Assembly: GCA_028117185.1 (NCBI GenBank)
Contig: JAOHHD010000013.1
Coordinates: 1-42,562 of the forward strand
Length of the DNA: 42,562 bases
DNA from: Luminiphilus sp.
GTDB lineage: Bacteria; Pseudomonadota; Gammaproteobacteria; Pseudomonadales; Halieaceae
Direction: 5' to 3'
A program made the position numbers and the translations under genes. Below are positions 8,982 to 18,924 of this stretch, piece after piece. How positions within the stretch are numbered: position 1 is the first letter of the stretch; every line of letters starts with the position of its first letter. The notes under the pieces were generated by a model. That model did no database searches. It was not told the DNA's origin and worked only from the letters and a program-made list of their open reading frames with translations.

Positions 8982-10001
8982 TCATGGCGCCGAGAGTTCG
9001 GTCATGGGCCAGCGCGGTCTGACTTCAGCATCCGGTCCGTCGCACTCACCTGCAGCCAACCGCAACGCACCGGCGAAGGCAATCATGGCACCGTTGTCGG
9101 TACACAATTTAGCGACCGGGTAAAAGACCTCACAGCCCTCGAGCTTCTGTTCAAGCGCAGCGCGCAAACGCACATTGGCGCTAACGCCTCCCGCCATCAC
9201 TAAACGGGTCAACTGTTCCTGTTTGAGCGCGCGCCGACACTTGATGACCAATGTGTCGACAACCGCCATCTCAAACGCCCGCGCAATATCAGCCTTGTTT
9301 TGCTGGCTGAGCCCGCCATCTGCTTCGCAAGCCTTGACTGTCGTGAGCGTGTGCGTCTTCAGACCCGAAAAACTGAAATCAAGCCCCCCCTGCTTCACCA
9401 TCGGTCTCGGAAAATCAAATCGCGTGGGGTCACCCTCCTCCGCCAGCTGTGCGACCTGAGGGCCTCCGGGATAAGGTAATCCCAGCATTTTGGCCGTTTT
9501 GTCAAAGGCTTCACCGGCGGCGTCATCGAGGGATTCGCCGAGCAGCTGATACACCCCCAAACCGTCTACCCGCACCAATTGCGTATGCCCACCCGATACG
9601 AGCAATGCCACAAACGGGTAAGCAGGCGCGTTTTCAGCCAACATTGGCGCGAGTAAGTGGCCCTCCATGTGGTGTACACCAAGACTGGGCACACCGAGCC
9701 CAACGGCAATAGCACGCCCCAGCGTTGCACCGACCATGAGGGCGCCAGCGAGCCCGGGGCCCGCGGTATAAGCCACGCCCTCGATGTCAGCGCGGGTGAT
9801 ATCAGCCTCTGATAGGGCCTGATCAATTAATGGCAAGGTCTTACGGACATGATCGCGGCTAGCCAGCTCCGGCACAACGCCCCCATACTCGGCATGAATA
9901 GCAACCTGCGAATACAACACGTCTGCGAGCAGCCCCCGCTCTGTGTCATAGACGGCAACACCCGTCTCATCACAGCTTGTTTCAATACCCAATACCCGCA
10001 T
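8982..10001 (-). CDS. tsaD: tRNA N6-threonylcarbamoyladenosine transferase subunit
   Basis: TsaD (Gcp/YgjD) transfers threonylcarbamoyl to A37 of ANN-decoding tRNAs together with TsaB and TsaE. I place the start at the ATG at 10001, giving [19 protein letters not shown], the universal N-terminus; the longer frame upstream adds an unrelated 39 residues. Other marks are [12 protein letters not shown] (iron-binding histidines) and the ASKHA-type [10 protein letters not shown] loop. The 339-residue length matches the family. It is transcribed divergently from rpsU, the conserved gammaproteobacterial arrangement. Confidence 0.97.
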   Translation of the reverse strand: MRVLGIETSCDETGVAVYDTERGLLADVLYSQVAIHAEYGGVVPELASRDHVRKTLPLIDQALSEADITRADIEGVAYTAGPGLAGALMVGATLGRAIAVGLGVPSLGVHHMEGHLLAPMLAENAPAYPFVALLVSGGHTQLVRVDGLGVYQLLGESLDDAAGEAFDKTAKMLGLPYPGGPQVAQLAEEGDPTRFDFPRPMVKQGGLDFSFSGLKTHTLTTVKACEADGGLSQQNKADIARAFEMAVVDTLVIKCRRALKQEQLTRLVMAGGVSANVRLRAALEQKLEGCEVFYPVAKLCTDNGAMIAFAGALRLAAGECDGPDAEVRPRWPMTELSAP

Positions 10002-10139
10002 GACGGTTTTATCCCTAATCTGCCCAGCAACCCCGGCGGCGCCATTATGAACCGCCAAAGTGGGCGCGTTAAGCGCAATCGGACCTTCAAATCGCCGCTG
10101 GGAGCCAAAAAGAGACAAAAACTAACACCCGGCAAGGCT

Positions 10140-10168
10140 TTGCAAAATCGCTGTTTGGCACCTATACT
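10140..10168 (+). promoter_or_regulatory. sigma70-type promoter of the rpsU-yqeY-dnaG-rpoD operon
   Basis: A TTGCAA -35 box (10140-10145) and a TATACT -10 box (10163-10168) are separated by exactly 17 bp. They point toward rpsU, whose ATG lies about 60 bp downstream with AGGA (10220-10223) as ribosome binding site. The position matches the known macromolecular synthesis operon promoter region. Confidence 0.7.
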
Positions 10169-10230
10169 GCGCGCCCTTTCGTTGGGTCCACGCCATAAAG
10201 CGTGGGTTGTAGACACCACAGGATAGATGA

Positions 10231-10446
10231 ATGCCCTCTATTAAGTTAAAAGAGAACGAGCCTTTCGACGTTGCTTTACGTCGGTTTAAGCGTTCCTGCG
10301 AAAAAGCCGGCTTAATTGCCGAAGTCCGTAAGCGTGAGCATTACGAGAAGCCGACTACGATTCGCAAGCGCGCTGCCGCAGCCGCTGTGAAGCGCCACGC
10401 CAAAAAGGTGCTGCGCGAAAACCGTAAGCGCCAACGTCTCTACTAG
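10231..10446 (+). CDS. rpsU: 30S ribosomal protein S21
   Basis: A 71-residue very basic protein with the S21 start [20 protein letters not shown], the central [25 protein letters not shown], and the KRQRLY C-terminus. S21 sits near the anti-Shine-Dalgarno region of the 30S platform and helps initiation. It is the first gene of the macromolecular synthesis operon and carries a good ribosome binding site (AGGA, 7 nt before the ATG). Confidence 0.98.
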   Translation: MPSIKLKENEPFDVALRRFKRSCEKAGLIAEVRKREHYEKPTTIRKRAAAAAVKRHAKKVLRENRKRQRLY

Positions 10447-10471
10447 GCTCTCGAGTAAAACGCATATCCCG

Positions 10472-10930
10472 ATGAGCGAGACACTCTCTCTAGTCGAGCA
10501 AGTGAAGGCTGCCATGAAAGCAGCCATGAAAGCGCGGGACAAACAAACTCTCTCCACGATTCGCCTGATTCAGGCGGACTTCAAACGAATCGAAGTTGAC
10601 GAGCGCATCGAGATCGATGACGCCCGCGCGATTGCCATTATGGATAAGATGGTCAAGCAGCGGCGTGATTCGGCTAAACAGTATCGTGATGCCGATCGTC
10701 CCGAATTAGCGGATCAAGAAGACGCTGAAATTATCGTTATACAAACCTTTTTGCCCGAGCAACTCTCAGCTGCCGATATCGATGCGCTGATCGATGAGGC
10801 GCTGGCGGGTATCGAGGCGACTGGCATGGCCGCGATGGGACAGTTGATGGGTAAACTGAAGCCGCAACTCCAGGGACGCGCCGATATGGGTGACGTCTCG
10901 CAACGCGTTAAGGCCAAACTCGGTACCTGA
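10472..10930 (+). CDS. yqeY: GatB/YqeY domain-containing protein
   Basis: A 152-residue helical protein with the YqeY-type tRNA-amidotransferase tail domain: N-terminal KAAMKARDKQTLSTIRLI, central MVKQRRDSAKQYRDADRPELADQE, and the ETGMAAMGQLMGKLKPQLQGRADMGDVSQRVKAKL-like C-terminal region. This gene commonly sits between rpsU and dnaG in pseudomonads and relatives. Its exact role is unproven; an involvement in tRNA-dependent amidation or its quality control is presumed from the domain. Confidence 0.92.
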   Translation: MSETLSLVEQVKAAMKAAMKARDKQTLSTIRLIQADFKRIEVDERIEIDDARAIAIMDKMVKQRRDSAKQYRDADRPELADQEDAEIIVIQTFLPEQLSAADIDALIDEALAGIEATGMAAMGQLMGKLKPQLQGRADMGDVSQRVKAKLGT

Positions 10931-10955
10931 ATCGCCGATAGACTGTGTTTCTCGC

Positions 10956-11045
10956 ACTGCTACCTCACATACTGCCACACCACACACTGCCACATTGCAT
11001 ACGGGCACATTGCATGCGGGCACATTACATACGGTCACGCCATAC
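10956..11045. repeat. 15-bp tandem repeat (six degenerate units) between yqeY and dnaG
   Basis: Six consecutive units of 15 bp (starts at 10956, 10971, 10986, 11001, 11016, 11031), best conserved in units 3-5 around ACGGGCACATTGCAT. It lies in the 227-bp spacer within the macromolecular synthesis operon. On the minus strand it would read as a five-residue repeat (CNVPx), but there is no supporting start or protein context there. Confidence 0.75.
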
Positions 11046-11157
11046 ATTGCTTGCCCTCCTTAAGGCGGAGGTCCACACTGTTGTCTTGCTTCGATTCATT
11101 CATCTGCGCTGTTGGTAACGACGGCGCAAGGTACAACGACTCCAGACGACCGACACT

Positions 11158-13014
11158 GTGGCACGACTTTCGCAAGCTTTTTTAGACGACCTGCTCGATC
11201 GGCTCGATATCGTCGAGGTTATCGACCGACGCGTTAAACTCAAAAAAGCCGGCAAAAACTATACTGCTTGCTGTCCGTTTCACGATGAGCGCACCCCTTC
11301 TTTTTCTGTCAATCCAGACAAACAGTTCTACTACTGCTTTGGCTGTGGGGCTGGGGGGAATGCGCTGGGCTTTGTTATGGATTACGAGCGTCTCGACTTT
11401 CGTGAGGCAGTGGAGGGTTTGGCGCAAACAGTCGGGTTGGAAATCCCTGAGGATGACCCCCGTACCGGACAGGAACCGCCAAAAGATCAAAACAAGCCGC
11501 TGTACGAAATCCTGGAGCAATCCAGTAAGTTTTATGAGCACGCGCTCCGTCAGCATCCCGAGCGACACAAGGTGGTGAACTATCTCAAGGCCCGTGGACT
11601 GACAGGAGAAATCGCGCGGGACTTCAGAGTCGGCTTTGCCCCGGAAGGCTGGGACAATTTAATACGAGCCAGTGGCGATCATCCTTCCACGCAAGAACGG
11701 CTCATGAACTCAGGCATGTTGGTTAAAAATGACAAAGGGCGCATCTACGACCGCTTTCGCGAGCGCGTGATGTTTCCTATTCAGGATCAACGCGGCAGGA
11801 TCATCGCATTTGGCGGCCGGGTATTGGGGGATGACAAACCGAAATACCTTAATTCACCCGAAACCCCTGTTTTTCAGAAATCGCGCGAGCTCTATGGCCT
11901 GTGGCAAGCCCGCAAGCACCCTCGAAGGCTCGAACGCATTGTCGTGGTCGAAGGCTATATGGATGTCATCGCTCTGGCTCAGCACGGCATCCCCTACGCT
12001 GTCGCAACGCTGGGCACGTCTACGAGCGAAACGCACCTCGAGCGTCTGTTTCGATTGGTGCCAGAAGTTGTTTTCTGCTTCGATGGTGATGATGCCGGGC
12101 GCAAGGCCGCCTTTCGCGGTTTAGAGGCGACGCTACCGGCAATGCAAGATGGCCGGCAAAGTAAGTTCTTGTTTCTGCCCGAGGGAGAAGATCCCGATAC
12201 CTTGGTGCGTGCCAAAGGCAAAGCCTACCTTGAAAACCTCTTTGATCACGCCGATCCCCTAGAAGAATTTTTATTCAAACATCTCGCTGATGGCCTGGAT
12301 TTAGAATCCATGGATGGTCGAGCACGCTTCTCTAAGCTCGCGGTACCCTATTTGGATCGCCTACCCGAGGGTGTGTTTCAAACGCTGATGTATCACGCAC
12401 TGGCTGAGCGCACGGGCATTGATGTAGAGAGTCTCAAACGCCTTCAACCGCCGCCTGCACCGCGCCCCGATCCTATCGACTCGACGCCACCTCGTGTCGA
12501 GGCGCCGCCACCCCTTGATCCTGCAGAGTTACCCCCCGAGGCTGAGCAGCCACCCCACGAGCCCATACTGGAGAGCCTCTCTCCCAGCTCGCTCAACCCC
12601 ATACATCGATTACTCGGTCTGTTAGTCCTCAAGCCTGCGCTGGCCAATAAAATCCCAGATAACCTCATGCCGAGCACAGGCAACCGCGACGCAGTGCTCC
12701 TCACTGAGGTGGTCAGCCATATTCAGCAATACCCCGACGTCACGACGGCGGCTTTACTCGGCTTTTGGTTTGGGACACCAGAGGGCGATTTTTTGAGCGC
12801 ACTGGCGGGCCGAGAAACCGTTGAGGACGATGCTGGCCTGCATGCGCTGTGCGACGCACTGATCGATAAGCTCAATCGGCACCCCGCCCTCGATGCGGCG
12901 CGCAAGCAGGTTGAACGGCTCAAGCGTAAGGCTTACGCGGATCTCAGCAGCGAAGACAAGCAGGCGCTCCTGACCCTGACCCAAGAGATCCGCACCCTGT
13001 CGGGACGTCACTAG
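11158..13014 (+). CDS. dnaG: DNA primase
   Basis: Synthesises the RNA primers for replication. The zinc-binding domain is at the N-terminus: CPFHDERTPSF followed by YYCFGCG (CHCC zinc ligands, residues about 40-65). The RNA polymerase domain contains the TOPRIM motifs VVEGYMDVIAL and FCFDGDDAGRKAA (about residues 260-325). A proline-rich linker (residues about 430-465) leads to the C-terminal DnaB-binding helical domain. It starts with GTG at 11158. At 618 residues it has normal length. It is the third gene of the operon. Confidence 0.97.
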   Translation: MARLSQAFLDDLLDRLDIVEVIDRRVKLKKAGKNYTACCPFHDERTPSFSVNPDKQFYYCFGCGAGGNALGFVMDYERLDFREAVEGLAQTVGLEIPEDDPRTGQEPPKDQNKPLYEILEQSSKFYEHALRQHPERHKVVNYLKARGLTGEIARDFRVGFAPEGWDNLIRASGDHPSTQERLMNSGMLVKNDKGRIYDRFRERVMFPIQDQRGRIIAFGGRVLGDDKPKYLNSPETPVFQKSRELYGLWQARKHPRRLERIVVVEGYMDVIALAQHGIPYAVATLGTSTSETHLERLFRLVPEVVFCFDGDDAGRKAAFRGLEATLPAMQDGRQSKFLFLPEGEDPDTLVRAKGKAYLENLFDHADPLEEFLFKHLADGLDLESMDGRARFSKLAVPYLDRLPEGVFQTLMYHALAERTGIDVESLKRLQPPPAPRPDPIDSTPPRVEAPPPLDPAELPPEAEQPPHEPILESLSPSSLNPIHRLLGLLVLKPALANKIPDNLMPSTGNRDAVLLTEVVSHIQQYPDVTTAALLGFWFGTPEGDFLSALAGRETVEDDAGLHALCDALIDKLNRHPALDAARKQVERLKRKAYADLSSEDKQALLTLTQEIRTLSGRH

Positions 13015-13178
13015 CGGCTTTTAACCGCTTAGGGCCACATAACCCCCCCCTTTTTCACCTATCGAACCTGCCTGTCTCTGGCATGGCCACCACTACCGAT
13101 CTAGCGCGAGAATGAGCGCTGTTGCCAAAGAGAGGCATTTTCCCAGACAAGCACATGGTGATCTGGGGCCTGAGCCGT

Positions 13179-13184
13179 TATAAT
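13179..13184 (+). promoter_or_regulatory. possible internal promoter -10 box upstream of rpoD
   Basis: A perfect TATAAT lies 38 bp before the rpoD ATG, within the dnaG-rpoD spacer. The matching -35 position (TGGTGA at 13156-13161, 17-bp spacer) is weak. Separate rpoD promoters in this interval are known in other gammaproteobacteria, which supports the reading, but the box alone is modest evidence. Confidence 0.4.
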
Positions 13185-13221
13185 CGCCGGCTATTTTTTG
13201 CCACACCCACGCAGGCTGCGA

Positions 13222-15039
13222 ATGACCGACCGAACGCATCAGCAATCACGACTTAAGGCCTTGATTGCAAAGGGAAAAGAACAAGGCTACCTGACCTACG
13301 CTGAAGTTAACGACCACCTTCCTCAAGATATCTCAGATCCGGATCAAGTCGAAGACATCATCCAGATGATCAACGATATGGGTATTCAGGTCTTTGAGCA
13401 GGCCCCCGATGCCGACGAATTACTGATGTCTGGGGGCGATCGCTCTGCGGACGAGATCGCCTCTGCTGAAGCAGCAGCGGCGCTGGCAGCAGTGGAGCAA
13501 GAAGCCGGTAGAACGACGGATCCGGTGCGCATGTACATGCGCGAAATGGGTACGGTAGAGCTGCTGACTCGAGAAGGCGAAATCATCATTGCCAAGCGCA
13601 TCGAAGAAGGCATTCGTGAATTGATGGCCGCGCTAGCCCACTATCCTGACGTGGTGCGCCGGCTCTGCAACGAGTACGAACTGGTCGCGAAAGAAGAGCG
13701 CAAACTCACCGACGTGATGATTGGCTATCTCGACCCGGCGGAACACGTTCCGTCAGCGTCTGAAATGGCCGCAGCAGCGGAGCAAAAGGCCGAGCAAAAA
13801 AGCGATGATGACGAGGAAGAAGAGGCTAACGTTGGCCCCGATCCCATTGAGGCTAAAAAGCGCTTTACTGCGCTGAAACGTCAGTGCACGAAGACCGAAA
13901 AGGCGATAGCCGCCAAGGGCCGCGACCACAAAGACGCCATTACCGAGATGAACAAACTCGGTGAGCTCTTTAAATTCTTCAAACTCACACCCCGGGTTTT
14001 TGATCCCTTAATTGACGAGCCGCGCATTGCCTTGTCAGCGGTCCGCGAGCCAGAACGCGACATCATGCGCATCGTGGTGCGTGACTGCCGCATGGATCGC
14101 AAAGAGTTCATCAAAAGTTTTCAGGGTTCAGAAAGCGACAGCCGCTGGGTCAGCCGTGTGACGCGCAAGAAAGATGTGGGCGCCAAAATCAATCTTCATA
14201 AAGAAGAGCTCCAGCGCCTGCAGCGCCAGATCGCCAATGTCGAAGAAGCCACCGGCCTGACGATTACCGAGATCAAAGAGATCAATCGCCGAATGAGCAT
14301 GGGCGAAGCGCGCGCACGTCGTGCCAAGAAAGAGATGGTTGAGGCCAACCTGCGGTTGGTGATCTCAATTGCCAAAAAATATACCAATCGAGGCCTGCAA
14401 TTCCTGGATCTGATCCAAGAAGGCAACATTGGCTTGATGAAAGCCGTGGATAAATTTGAATACCGTCGGGGTTACAAGTTCTCCACCTATGCGACGTGGT
14501 GGATCCGACAGGCCATCACGCGATCGATTGCGGATCAAGCCAGAACGATCCGTATTCCTGTTCATATGATCGAAACCATCAACAAGCTCAACCGCATTTC
14601 TCGCCAGATGCTGCAGGAAATGGGCCGCGAGCCGACGCCTGAAGAATTAGGCGAGCGAATGGAAATGCCAGAGGACAAAGTCCGTAAGGTACTGAAGATC
14701 GCCAAAGAACCGATTTCAATGGAAACCCCCATTGGTGATGACGAAGATTCTCATCTGGGTGATTTCATCGAAGACCTGACGATTGCATCGCCGGTTGATG
14801 CCGCCACCGAAGAAGGCCTCACCGAAGCGACTCGCGAGGTGCTCGGGGGCCTGACCGCGCGTGAGGCGAAAGTGCTGCGCATGCGCTTTGGCATCGACAT
14901 GAATACCGATCACACGCTGGAAGAGGTCGGCAAGCAGTTTGATGTAACCCGGGAGCGTATTCGCCAGATTGAAGCCAAGGCACTGCGCAAGCTGCGCCAC
15001 CCCACCCGCTCAGATTATCTGCGCAGTTTCCTCGAGTAG
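13222..15039 (+). CDS. rpoD: RNA polymerase primary sigma factor sigma70
   Basis: Housekeeping sigma factor. The N-terminal region 1.1 ([24 protein letters not shown]) is followed by region 1.2 ([23 protein letters not shown]), an acidic non-conserved region with an Asp/Glu tract (about residues 190-210), region 2 ([26 protein letters not shown] and [16 protein letters not shown]), region 3 and region 4 ([20 protein letters not shown]). I chose the ATG at 13222, giving [12 protein letters not shown], over the TTG eight codons earlier. The 605-residue length is typical. It is the last gene of the macromolecular synthesis operon. Confidence 0.97.
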   Translation: MTDRTHQQSRLKALIAKGKEQGYLTYAEVNDHLPQDISDPDQVEDIIQMINDMGIQVFEQAPDADELLMSGGDRSADEIASAEAAAALAAVEQEAGRTTDPVRMYMREMGTVELLTREGEIIIAKRIEEGIRELMAALAHYPDVVRRLCNEYELVAKEERKLTDVMIGYLDPAEHVPSASEMAAAAEQKAEQKSDDDEEEEANVGPDPIEAKKRFTALKRQCTKTEKAIAAKGRDHKDAITEMNKLGELFKFFKLTPRVFDPLIDEPRIALSAVREPERDIMRIVVRDCRMDRKEFIKSFQGSESDSRWVSRVTRKKDVGAKINLHKEELQRLQRQIANVEEATGLTITEIKEINRRMSMGEARARRAKKEMVEANLRLVISIAKKYTNRGLQFLDLIQEGNIGLMKAVDKFEYRRGYKFSTYATWWIRQAITRSIADQARTIRIPVHMIETINKLNRISRQMLQEMGREPTPEELGERMEMPEDKVRKVLKIAKEPISMETPIGDDEDSHLGDFIEDLTIASPVDAATEEGLTEATREVLGGLTAREAKVLRMRFGIDMNTDHTLEEVGKQFDVTRERIRQIEAKALRKLRHPTRSDYLRSFLE

Positions 15040-15043
15040 GTCA

Positions 15044-15721
15044 GTGCTTCGATTCGCCCTATTGCTGACCCTGTTGGGGAGTTTCATTGGCTGTGGCGAC
15101 TCAGTAACAGATTCTCCCGATCCCGCCGCAACCATGACGGCGGCCCCCATGGATGCCGCCAGCAGTGACATCTGGCAACAACAATGCGGTGTCTGCCACG
15201 GCGCAGCAGGTGAAGGCAATCGTGCATTGGATGCCCCCGCACTCACCCAACTCTCGGCGGATTATCTCGCGCGCCAGCTGACGCATTTTGTTAACGGAGT
15301 CCGCGGCGCCGATCCCAAGGATCAGACAGGCCATCGCATGGCACTCAGCGTCGCATTGCTCGCGCCGTCTGACATTCCGCCATTAGCTGCCTTTATCAGC
15401 ACTGATCTCCCTCCGGCACGGCCCGTGTCCACCATCAAAGGCGACGCGACACGAGGCGGGGATTACTACACCCATCTTTGTAGTGCCTGCCATGGTGGTA
15501 ATGCGCTGGGCAATCCAATTTTGGGGGCACCTGCCCTGGCAGGAGCCAGTGACTGGTACCTGAAATCCGCTTATCAAGGCTTTCTTGACGGTCTGCGCGG
15601 TCAGCATGCGGATGACGTTTACGGTGCCCAAATGGCGCGTCTTGCACCGGCACTGCCCGATGAGGATGACCTTGACGATGTGATCGCCCACATCGCCACA
15701 CTGCCACCCAAACGCTCTTAA
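15044..15721 (+). CDS. diheme c-type cytochrome lipoprotein (c4/c553-like)
   Basis: Exported electron-transfer protein. Two haem-attachment motifs are visible, CGVCH and CSACH, each in its own half of about 90 residues, the layout of cytochrome c4. The GTG at 15044 gives a lipoprotein signal peptide with an LLGSFIGC lipobox, so the mature protein is probably anchored to a membrane in the periplasm. The start lies only 4 bp after the rpoD stop; longer in-frame starts lie inside rpoD. It may donate electrons to the diheme peroxidase fusion encoded next. Confidence 0.87.
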   Translation: MLRFALLLTLLGSFIGCGDSVTDSPDPAATMTAAPMDAASSDIWQQQCGVCHGAAGEGNRALDAPALTQLSADYLARQLTHFVNGVRGADPKDQTGHRMALSVALLAPSDIPPLAAFISTDLPPARPVSTIKGDATRGGDYYTHLCSACHGGNALGNPILGAPALAGASDWYLKSAYQGFLDGLRGQHADDVYGAQMARLAPALPDEDDLDDVIAHIATLPPKRS

Positions 15722-16004
15722 GGCTCGCCCGCAGGGCCTATGCTCGCACCACCTCCGACCTCCTCGCACACTGGTGCCGCTCGAATTCCACTATCATGAC
15801 AACCAAGCGGGTTGTGAGCGTGTTGCAGGCAAAGGGGCTGCGTTGGCGATCCACCATAAAACCGCGGTGTTAGCGTCGTGCTGACCCGCCCTAACTGACC
15901 GGCAATAGCTAATCGGTAATATCTGATCAGCAATAATAGATCGTAAATAATAGACGTCATAATAGGCGCCACTGGTCTTGCAGCTACTCACTTTGGGGCA
16001 CCCA

Positions 16005-18770
16005 ATGATGCCAACACTGACAGCGTGCTTAGCGATCCTTCAGCGTTCAGGGCTTCTGATCGCGCTGGTGTCGGCACTCGTGGTTGGGGGCCGGATGGCC
16101 TCCGCTGCTGCTGTTACCCCAGAGACCGAATTTGTGCTGAATACCCGCTGCCCCGCCTCTTTTACTGAGAATGCAGAGGGTGGGTGCGTACTAAACAATC
16201 GCTATCGACAATACCGCTCACTGCAAAACAAGGGTGTGGGCGGCCTAAAAACCGGCTTACCGCCGCTGAGGGAGGGGTTTACGCCGGCGCAAATTGACCT
16301 CGGGCGCTATCTATTTTTTGATCCGATTCTCTCTCTAGATGGCACCATCAGCTGTGCCAGCTGCCATGATCCAGCGCTGGCGTTTTCTGACGGCCAGGCG
16401 CAAGCAGTCGGCATTGGCGGTCAGACGTTACTGCGCTCTGCGCCAAGTCTATGGAACGTCGGGTTTCTCTCGACGCTGCTTTGGGATGGCGCTCAATCGA
16501 CCCTCGAGTCACAAATGCAGGGCCCGCTTTATTCCCCGCTCGAAATGGGCAACAACCCGGCTAATCTGCTTGCCACGCTCAATAACAGCAACGCCTATCA
16601 AAATCTGTTTGCGCAAGCTTTTGGTCAATCTGCCGTTACACTAGAAGACGTTTACACCGCCATCACCGCCTTTGAAAGCTCGCTAATTTCACTCAATAGC
16701 CGCTACGATCTCTATGCCCATGGCTACCACGCGGCACTCACCGAAGAAGAAAAAGCCGGTTTCAACGTGTTTCGCTCTTTTGTCGCACGCTGCGCCGAGT
16801 GCCACACCCCACCGCTCTTCACTAATCAGCAGTTGGCGGTGATTGGCGTCGCCGATGCGCCTAATATTTTGATCGATCCCGGCGCACAGGCGATCACCGG
16901 CGATGAGAGCCAACGCGGCGCGTTTCGGGTACCGAGCCTGCGCAATGTGGTCCGCACAGCGCCCTATATGCACCGTGGGCAAAAGGGCACGCTCGCAGAC
17001 GCCGCCCGGTTTTATACCGGAGGCCGAGGCCACGAAGTGCCTGAGGGTGATTCACTCATGATTCACTGGCATATCTGGGAGCCCAACCTCACCGAGCGTG
17101 AAATCGACTTACTGACCGGCTTTATGGGCACGCTCACCGACGAGGCCTTTATGCCGGCGATACCGCATCAGGTGCCGTCAGGGTTACCCGTGACCCGTGC
17201 TAAAAAAGCACCACGAGCGCCCGCGGACACTTTGGTGCACAATATTACGAAGCCTGCGTTACAACAATATCAATCACCGCAGGTTAATGAACCATCAGGG
17301 GGGCAACAATCCATGAGCGGCAGACACTGCATCAGCTTCTTTTATCGAATCGGTTTACTGGCGTTCATCAGTAGCGCCTTAGTGACGCAGGCAGCGATCC
17401 TTGAAGTACGAGAAGGCGAGCGCATTCAGGACGCCGTTAACGCGGCCTCACCCGGCGATGAGATTCTGGTCTACCCCGGTCTTTATAGTGAAACGGTTTT
17501 TGTGGACAAGGACGACATCACGCTGCGCGGCGTCGTTGAGGGCGATGATTGGCCTCACCTCGATGGTAAAACACAACTCAATGACGCCATCTTGTATTCG
17601 GGCAATGGCTTTTCAGTGGAGTGGTTCAAGATCACTCACTACAAGGGCAATGCCATCATGGGGCAAGCCGGCAACAATTTTTCGATCCGTAATAACTGGG
17701 TCATCGACTCGGGCGTTTACGGGATCTTCCCCGAATTTGGTGAGAATGGGTTGATCGAAAATAACATTCTCTCAGGTATAGAAGACGCAGCCATCTATGT
17801 CGGCATGAGCGACTATATTGATGTCAGAAACAATCAGGTTTTTGACAACGTCGCTGGCATCGAGATTGAGAACAGCCGCCATGCCTTGGTAGAGGGTAAT
17901 TTGGTCAAGAATAATACCGGCGGTATTCTCGTCTTTATTACCCCAGGTCTTCCGATTAAAAGCTCCTACGACGCGATCATTCGACGCAACTTTGTTCTAG
18001 ACAACAACACCCCCAACTTTGGCATACCGGGCTCATTGGTGTCGCAGATCCCTTCAGGCAGCGGGATCATCGTGATGTCGGGGGATGATGTAGTGATCGA
18101 GGACAACGTGATCACCGGTAATAACAATGCCGGCATTATCGTCACCAGCCAGGACTTTGTGACTGAGATCGCCACCGACACTGGCTCGGACCCCAACCCG
18201 GATCGAGTACAGATTCGCGACAATATTATGTTTAACAATGGCGCCGACCCGGAAGGGGAGATGCAGCTCCTCATGCTGACCAAGCTCTCTACTACCGGGC
18301 CCGACATTTTTGCCTATCAGGGCGCCACTGAAGCCGTGCGGGGCAGCTGCATCTCACGGCGCGGCGCCTACCGGACGCTCGGTGTCGATGACTGGGCAGA
18401 CTGCAACAGCCCCACCATTCGTGCGAGCGATGCCATCGCCGGGCGCGAACCGAGTGATTCGACCCGCGGTGTGATCACCAAAATGCTACCCGAGCCCGCT
18501 GAACCTCGTGTGATCACCGAAGATGCCTCAGGCGCGGAGCTGGTATATCAGGGTATCTGTGCCGGCTGTCATGCTTATAACGTGCGTTTGATTGGCCCCC
18601 CCACGCTGGCGATAAAAGCCCAGTATGGAGAAGACGCTGGCAGTGTCGCCGCCTATATTGCGGCCCCAGAAAAAAAACGCCCCGACTTTCCCACTATGCC
18701 GCCGCAGGATCATCTATCAGCACCCATGCGACAACTCGTGGCCGAGTACATGCTGGCATTAACGAACTGA
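16005..18770 (+). CDS. exported CCP/MauG-like diheme peroxidase fused to beta-helix and cytochrome c
   Basis: A 921-residue fusion. Residues 1-33 form a signal peptide. Residues about 60-390 are a diheme cytochrome c peroxidase/MauG-type domain with CASCH (117-121) and CAECH (263-267). After a linker, residue 437 begins a second signal-peptide-like stretch (MSGRHCISFFYRIGLLAFIS). Residues about 465-760 are right-handed beta-helix repeats strongly resembling TIGR03805 (YGIFPEFGENGLIENN, AAIYVGMSDYIDVRNN, GIEIENSRHALVEGN). The C-terminus is a monohaem cytochrome c with CAGCH (852-856). TIGR03805 proteins normally stand alone next to cytochrome genes. A purine-rich Shine-Dalgarno sits just before Met437, so the second half may also be made separately. 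The substrate is unknown. Confidence 0.85.
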   Translation: MMPTLTACLAILQRSGLLIALVSALVVGGRMASAAAVTPETEFVLNTRCPASFTENAEGGCVLNNRYRQYRSLQNKGVGGLKTGLPPLREGFTPAQIDLGRYLFFDPILSLDGTISCASCHDPALAFSDGQAQAVGIGGQTLLRSAPSLWNVGFLSTLLWDGAQSTLESQMQGPLYSPLEMGNNPANLLATLNNSNAYQNLFAQAFGQSAVTLEDVYTAITAFESSLISLNSRYDLYAHGYHAALTEEEKAGFNVFRSFVARCAECHTPPLFTNQQLAVIGVADAPNILIDPGAQAITGDESQRGAFRVPSLRNVVRTAPYMHRGQKGTLADAARFYTGGRGHEVPEGDSLMIHWHIWEPNLTEREIDLLTGFMGTLTDEAFMPAIPHQVPSGLPVTRAKKAPRAPADTLVHNITKPALQQYQSPQVNEPSGGQQSMSGRHCISFFYRIGLLAFISSALVTQAAILEVREGERIQDAVNAASPGDEILVYPGLYSETVFVDKDDITLRGVVEGDDWPHLDGKTQLNDAILYSGNGFSVEWFKITHYKGNAIMGQAGNNFSIRNNWVIDSGVYGIFPEFGENGLIENNILSGIEDAAIYVGMSDYIDVRNNQVFDNVAGIEIENSRHALVEGNLVKNNTGGILVFITPGLPIKSSYDAIIRRNFVLDNNTPNFGIPGSLVSQIPSGSGIIVMSGDDVVIEDNVITGNNNAGIIVTSQDFVTEIATDTGSDPNPDRVQIRDNIMFNNGADPEGEMQLLMLTKLSTTGPDIFAYQGATEAVRGSCISRRGAYRTLGVDDWADCNSPTIRASDAIAGREPSDSTRGVITKMLPEPAEPRVITEDASGAELVYQGICAGCHAYNVRLIGPPTLAIKAQYGEDAGSVAAYIAAPEKKRPDFPTMPPQDHLSAPMRQLVAEYMLALTN
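17297..17315 (+). promoter_or_regulatory. internal ribosome binding site and start at the fusion joint
   Basis: AGGGGGG (17297-17303) stands 9 nt before an in-frame ATG (17313) that opens a good signal peptide. This is the expected start of an independent beta-helix/cytochrome gene, preserved inside the fused frame. Whether it is used is not known. Confidence 0.5.
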
Positions 18771-18805
18771 ACTTGCCGGCTAGCTTGGTCAAGCGAGGAA
18801 TTTCA

Positions 18806-18822
18806 TGGCAGTATAACTGCCA
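18806..18822. repeat. perfect 7-bp inverted repeat, TGGCAGT-ATA-ACTGCCA
   Basis: Lies 36 bp after the fusion gene and about 100 bp before the dehalogenase gene. There is no T-run after it, so an operator or RNA hairpin is as likely as a terminator. Confidence 0.45.
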
Positions 18823-18924
18823 ATAATCGACACGCAGCATCCTACAAACTTCGGTACACCAATGCCCGAGCTATACCTAATAGCTCAATAACCCAAGATC
18901 GCTCAGCTCACTACAAGGAACGCC

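Noticed and set aside
10766..11047. 93-codon minus-strand frame with CNVPx repeats
   Set aside because: It is the translation of the 15-bp tandem repeat plus the antisense of yqeY; no start signal.
13013..13029. Terminator between dnaG and rpoD (AGCGG / CCGCT)
   Set aside because: Stem of only five bases with no T-run directly after it; the operon continues into rpoD.
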